Shown here piece after piece: positions 42,824 to 45,288 of a stretch of 45,288 nt of DNA; positions within the stretch are counted from its first letter, which is position 1; every line of letters begins with the position of its first letter. Source of the stretch: Clostridiaceae bacterium (GTDB taxonomy: Bacteria > Bacillota > Clostridia > DSM-8532); NCBI GenBank assembly GCA_012728015.1, contig JAAYFY010000033.1, positions 1-45,288 on the forward strand, given 5' to 3'. Below the pieces are notes generated by a model, which was not told the DNA's origin, made no database searches, and saw nothing but the letters and a program-made list of their open reading frames with translations. Both the position numbers and the translations under genes were made by a program.

Positions 42824-43735
42824 ATGGATCTCAGGTTGGTTATGAACCAGGTTCTGGTTCTTTTTATAATATTGCTCATGGGATTTGCGGCGGGCAAGGC
42901 AGGGGTTATTGACCAGACCGCGAGCAAAAAGCTTGCCGGCGTAATGCTGTATGTCACATCCCCCATGCTTGTTCTTAAGTCCTTTTTTATCACCTTTACC
43001 GGAGAAAGGCTCATCAATATCTTTTGGACGATGGGGATGGCCATGTTCATGTTCCTCCTTTCCATATGGCTCTCCAAGCTGATCTATGGAAGATTTCCTG
43101 AGAAGACCTCGCCCATATTGAGGTTCACGGCTGTATTCTCCAACTGCGGATACATGGGTTTGCCCATCATGTATGCCCTTTATGGCGATGATGGAGTTAT
43201 TTACGGTTCGGTTTATATTGTTGCCTTCAATATCATGTTGTGGACCTATGGCTATGCACTGTTCGGAGGCCGTGGAACAAAAAGGGAGATAGCCGTTAAG
43301 GTTTTTGCAAATCCATGCATAATAGCGGTTTATACCGGGATGATAATCTTCATTTTCGGCCTTGCTGTGCCAGTACCTGTTGCCAGCGCCGTAACGGTTG
43401 TGGGTGATATGACCATGCCTGTTTCCATGCTTATAATCGGGGCGGTGATCAGTTCTGCAAGGCTGAGGGATGTCTTCTCAGACTGGAGGGTTTACCTTTC
43501 CTCCTTCGTCAGGCTGGTCCTGATGCCGCTGATAGCCCTTGCCCTGGCCAGTATCCCTGGAATACCCCACATGCCTGCGGCCGTAATTGTAACAGCTTCA
43601 GCCATGCCTGCGGCCGCCAATACCACTGTTTTTGCCGAGATGTTTGATAAGGACGCTATGTTTGCATCGAAATGCGTTTCGGTATCCACGCTTCTTTCAA
43701 TAATAACCATACCGACTATCGTAAGCCTGATATAG
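42824..43735 (+). CDS. AEC-family transporter (auxin efflux carrier-like)
   Basis: A 303-residue inner-membrane carrier with about ten helices in two inverted halves. Typical features: MGFAAGKAGVID after the first helix, the SNCGYMGLPIMYALYG motif in helix four, and ASAMPAAANTTVFAEMFDKD in the second half, the discontinuous helix. ATG 42824 follows CGGGGGT; the longer reading from 42710 adds non-membrane sequence without a ribosome site. metF begins 20 bp downstream, so the two may share a transcript. Substrate is unknown; relatives move organic acids. Confidence 0.88.
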   Translation: MDLRLVMNQVLVLFIILLMGFAAGKAGVIDQTASKKLAGVMLYVTSPMLVLKSFFITFTGERLINIFWTMGMAMFMFLLSIWLSKLIYGRFPEKTSPILRFTAVFSNCGYMGLPIMYALYGDDGVIYGSVYIVAFNIMLWTYGYALFGGRGTKREIAVKVFANPCIIAVYTGMIIFIFGLAVPVPVASAVTVVGDMTMPVSMLIIGAVISSARLRDVFSDWRVYLSSFVRLVLMPLIALALASIPGIPHMPAAVIVTASAMPAAANTTVFAEMFDKDAMFASKCVSVSTLLSIITIPTIVSLI

Positions 43736-43755
43736 ACAGGAGGAGGTAAAACATA

Positions 43756-44619
43756 ATGAAATTGTCCCGTTTGTTCCGGAATAACAGGCAGATCCTGTCC
43801 TTTGAGGTCTTTCCGCCAAAGCCCGAGGTTCCCCTGGAAACCCTTTTTGAATCCATCCCAGGCTTTAAGGCATTGTCGCCCGATTACATCAGCGTGACAT
43901 ACGGGGCTGGCGGAAGCACCAGGGGAAGAACGGTGGAAATCGCATCGACGCTGAAAAACACCTACGGGATCGAGGCCATGGCCCACCTCACCTGTGTAGG
44001 GCACGGCGCGGAACAGATAGATGAGATACTGGAAAGACTCAAGCGAGAGAATATTGAGAATATACTGGCACTGAGAGGGGATCCCCCCATAGACCAGCCC
44101 GATTTTGATTATAGCAGGGGCGCCTTCCGGTATGCCAATGAACTGATATCCCATATAAGAAAGCAGGGAGATTTCTGCATCGCTGCAGCCGCTTACCTTG
44201 AGGGACATGTGGACAGCAGAAGGCTGGATGAGGACAGAAGGTGGCTGAAGAAGAAAGTGGATGCGGGTGTGGACTTTCTGGTCACCCAGCTGTTCTTTGA
44301 TAACAGGCTGTACTTCGACTTTTTGGACCGGGCTGCGCAGATAGGTATAGACTGTCCCATCGTACCGGGGATCATGCCCATCTTCAGCGCGAGGATCAAG
44401 ACCATGACGGCCAGAAGCGGTTGCTCCATCCCGGCCAAGCTGGTGCTTATGATAGATAAGTACCAGGATAGCCCGGAGGATTTGCGTAAGGCCGGTGTAG
44501 AATACGCTGGAAAGCAGATAAAGGAGCTACTGGACGGCGGCGCCCCCGGTATCCATCTCTATACCATGAACAGGCTTAAATCCACCACCGAGGTTTTACA
44601 GGCTGCAGGACTGCGCTGA
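43756..44619 (+). CDS. metF: Methylenetetrahydrofolate reductase
   Basis: Reduces 5,10-methylene-THF to 5-methyl-THF for methionine synthesis or, in acetogens, the Wood-Ljungdahl methyl branch. The 287-residue TIM barrel starts FEVFPPKPEVP with the catalytic Glu, then has VTYGAGGSTRGRTVEIA, HLTCVGH, NILALRGDPP around residue 112, FLVTQLFFDNRLYFDF around 175, and VPGIMPI. AGGAGGAGGT precedes the ATG. No metV (zinc subunit) gene is adjacent, favouring the simple methionine-pathway enzyme. Repeats follow directly. Confidence 0.93.
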   Translation: MKLSRLFRNNRQILSFEVFPPKPEVPLETLFESIPGFKALSPDYISVTYGAGGSTRGRTVEIASTLKNTYGIEAMAHLTCVGHGAEQIDEILERLKRENIENILALRGDPPIDQPDFDYSRGAFRYANELISHIRKQGDFCIAAAAYLEGHVDSRRLDEDRRWLKKKVDAGVDFLVTQLFFDNRLYFDFLDRAAQIGIDCPIVPGIMPIFSARIKTMTARSGCSIPAKLVLMIDKYQDSPEDLRKAGVEYAGKQIKELLDGGAPGIHLYTMNRLKSTTEVLQAAGLR

Positions 44620-44655
44620 CTTGGGTGTCATTTCGAGCGGAACGCCCTGCATTTA

Positions 44656-44727
44656 TGTCATTGCGAGGAGGCGAAGCCGACGAAGCAATCTCTTGCATTA
44701 ACCACAGGAACCGTTCCCCCTGGTTGC
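44656..44727 (+). repeat. Composite intergenic repeat, copy 2
   Basis: About 70 bp nearly identical to the reverse complement of 11363-11432: TGTCATTGCGAG, then GCGAAGCCGACGAAGCAATC, a short linker (TTGCATT), and CCACAGGAACCGTTCCCCC. Another GCGGCAATCTC follows at 44748-44758. Confidence 0.75.
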
Positions 44728-44779
44728 TCCCCGCCCTCAGCGACATGCGGCAATCTCTGCAAAGAAAGTTATAATGGCG

Positions 44780-44785
44780 TATAAT
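44780..44785 (+). promoter_or_regulatory. Possible -10 box of the structured RNA gene
   Basis: TATAAT about 22 bp before the first helix at 44808; a second TATAAT lies at 44770-44775. No convincing -35 hexamer is seen. Confidence 0.35.
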
Positions 44786-45040
44786 GTACGCATTTACCTA
44801 AAAGAGACGTGCTGTTTCTGTCTCGAATGACTCCGCAGGAGCAGCTGAAGTTGTATGCGAAATGCGAAGAATCGAGCGGAAAAAAACAACCGGATGTTGT
44901 TTTTAGCCGGCAGTCGCATGGATGCGACGTTACCGGCGGCCCTGCGAGATCGAGCATGAGCATGTACAACTTCCTGCGACGAGGACCGAAGGAGAGACTG
45001 AACAGCACGGCTACAAGACGCATTAACTCACGAAACGTAA

Positions 45041-45069
45041 ATAGAGATTGCCGTGCTTTGCCCGCAATG
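45041..45069. repeat. Short TCATTGCG...GCAATCTC repeat inside the RNA locus
   Basis: Reads AGAGATTGCC...GCAATGA, the reverse complement of the unit at 11472-11508. It separates the RNA core from the 3' segment shared with the left end, and that shared segment breaks off within this repeat. Confidence 0.6.
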
Positions 45070-45231
45070 ATATACACAGGGGACGGCAGACTGTACGAAA
45101 ATATAGAATCAAAGTGTTTGCAGGAATCCCGTAAAGCCCGGCCGCTGTGCTGCACAGCTGCGAAACATCAACCACTCGAATGAGGGTCGGCTGAACTCGC
45201 TTCGCTCAAACAGCAGCCGCCCTTTTCTCAT
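45065..45231 (+). repeat. Right copy of the contig-end inverted repeat
   Basis: Reverse complement of 1-166 with few differences. It contains the hairpins at 45115-45167 and the terminator at 45184-45229. Having one copy at each end suggests the contig stops at a multi-copy sequence. Confidence 0.85.
45184..45229 (+). terminator. Intrinsic terminator at the end of the structured RNA locus
   Basis: GGG(T)CGGCTG (45184-45193) pairs with CAGCCGCCC (45214-45222), followed by TTTTCTC. It is conserved in the left-hand copy. Confidence 0.7.
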
Positions 45232-45288
45232 TCTCGCGGGATGTTTCGGCGCCTTATCGCAAGGCGGCCTTGTTTTACGGGATCCCCC

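Larger units (their letters stand above)
44808..45229 (+). ncRNA. Predicted structured RNA, core 44808-45009, possibly extending to the terminator at 45229
   Basis: Nested and adjacent perfect helices can be drawn. Outer stem CGTGCTGTT/AACAGCACG (44808-44816 with 45001-45009); GTCTC/GAGAC (44820-44824 with 44994-44998); CGCAGG/CCTGCG (44834-44839 with 44973-44978); AAGTTGTA/TACAACTT (44848-44855 with 44965-44972). Inside lie AAAAACAAC/GTTGTTTTT (44882-44890 with 44896-44904) and GCCGG/CCGGC (44906-44910 with 44933-44937), which encloses GTCGCA/TGCGAC. A 3' part (45115-45167) adds TGTTTGCAG/CTGCGAAACA and GCTGTG/CACAGC. Open frames on both strands here look accidental. Length and lineage would suit a raiA-type RNA, but that is only a guess; it may be a different or undescribed class. 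Confidence 0.55.

Noticed and set aside
44809-45183. 124-residue plus-strand open frame, and the 128-residue minus-strand frame 44769-45155
   Set aside because: Both strands are open over the same helix-rich region; neither has a ribosome site or recognisable domain. Structured RNA explains the region better.
1-45231. A composite transposon or linear plasmid bounded by terminal inverted repeats
   Set aside because: The interior is largely housekeeping (ileS, prfB, fabI, hydA) with no transposase, and the repeat is an RNA 3' end with a terminator; contig breakage at a repeat is simpler.
1-45288. CRISPR array, tRNA or rRNA genes, transposases, prophage
   Set aside because: No regularly spaced direct repeats, cloverleaf or rRNA sequences, or recognisable mobile-element proteins were seen.

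Overview
The window looks like a chromosomal contig from an anaerobic, spore-forming member of the Clostridia (Bacillota). The signs are strong AGGAGG ribosome sites, a T-box in front of ileS, an RF2 gene with its programmed frameshift, a Spo0E-like phosphatase and a likely DUF3787 spore protein, a multi-subunit [FeFe] hydrogenase operon, and a glycogen/plant-glycan gene set. Genus cannot be fixed from this sequence. No transposase, phage, CRISPR, tRNA or rRNA was found.

Layout. (1) 1-3.5 kb: a decayed ABC exporter (permease with lost 5' end and one frameshift; ATPase with two frameshifts) directly abutting a repeat. (2) 3.4-7.5 kb: galactose mutarotase (minus), then a divergent PRPP synthase with a near-consensus promoter and a GH43 glycosidase. 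(3) 7.7-11.4 kb: a B12-binding radical SAM protein and an XpaC/TelA pair ending in a clean terminator. (4) 11.3-14.9 kb: repeat-rich spacer, consensus promoter, T-box leader and ileS. (5) 15.1-18.3 kb: three translationally coupled M42 aminopeptidases. (6) 18.4-20.7 kb: a small CBM25-like protein and glycogen synthase. (7) 20.8-25.4 kb: small proteins, an unrecognised 199-residue protein, a cyclase-family hydrolase, prfB, and a DacF-like protein that has lost all three penicillin-binding catalytic motifs. (8) 25.5-31.0 kb: alpha-glucan phosphorylase (minus), DivIVA-like protein, Lrp regulator plus aminotransferase, Spo0E-like protein. (9) 31.2-36.7 kb: fabI, then a four-gene Gld-like ABC cassette (ATPase, permease, GldG-like, DUF4340). 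(10) 36.9-42.0 kb: hydrogenase operon (NuoE-like, HATPase, 2Fe-2S ferredoxin, NuoF-like, HydA) with a candidate Rex operator at its promoter. (11) 42.1-44.6 kb: TspO-like protein, AEC transporter, methylenetetrahydrofolate reductase. (12) 44.6-45.3 kb: no convincing protein gene; repeats, then a segment with many nested perfect helices and an intrinsic terminator, interpreted as a structured RNA gene.

How it fits together: glgA, the CBM25-like protein and glgP point to glycogen storage and use; GH43, galM and PRPP synthase handle sugars; the hydrogenase, probably under NADH-sensing Rex control, disposes of fermentation electrons as H2; ileS and prfB are housekeeping translation genes.

The most interesting signals are the structured RNA at the right end, whose 3' part recurs in inverted orientation at the extreme left end (1-166 versus 45065-45231); the catalytically dead DacF-like protein; the HATPase embedded in the hydrogenase operon; and a family of intergenic repeats built on GGGGACAGTTCT and TCATTGCGAG/GCAATCTC cores.
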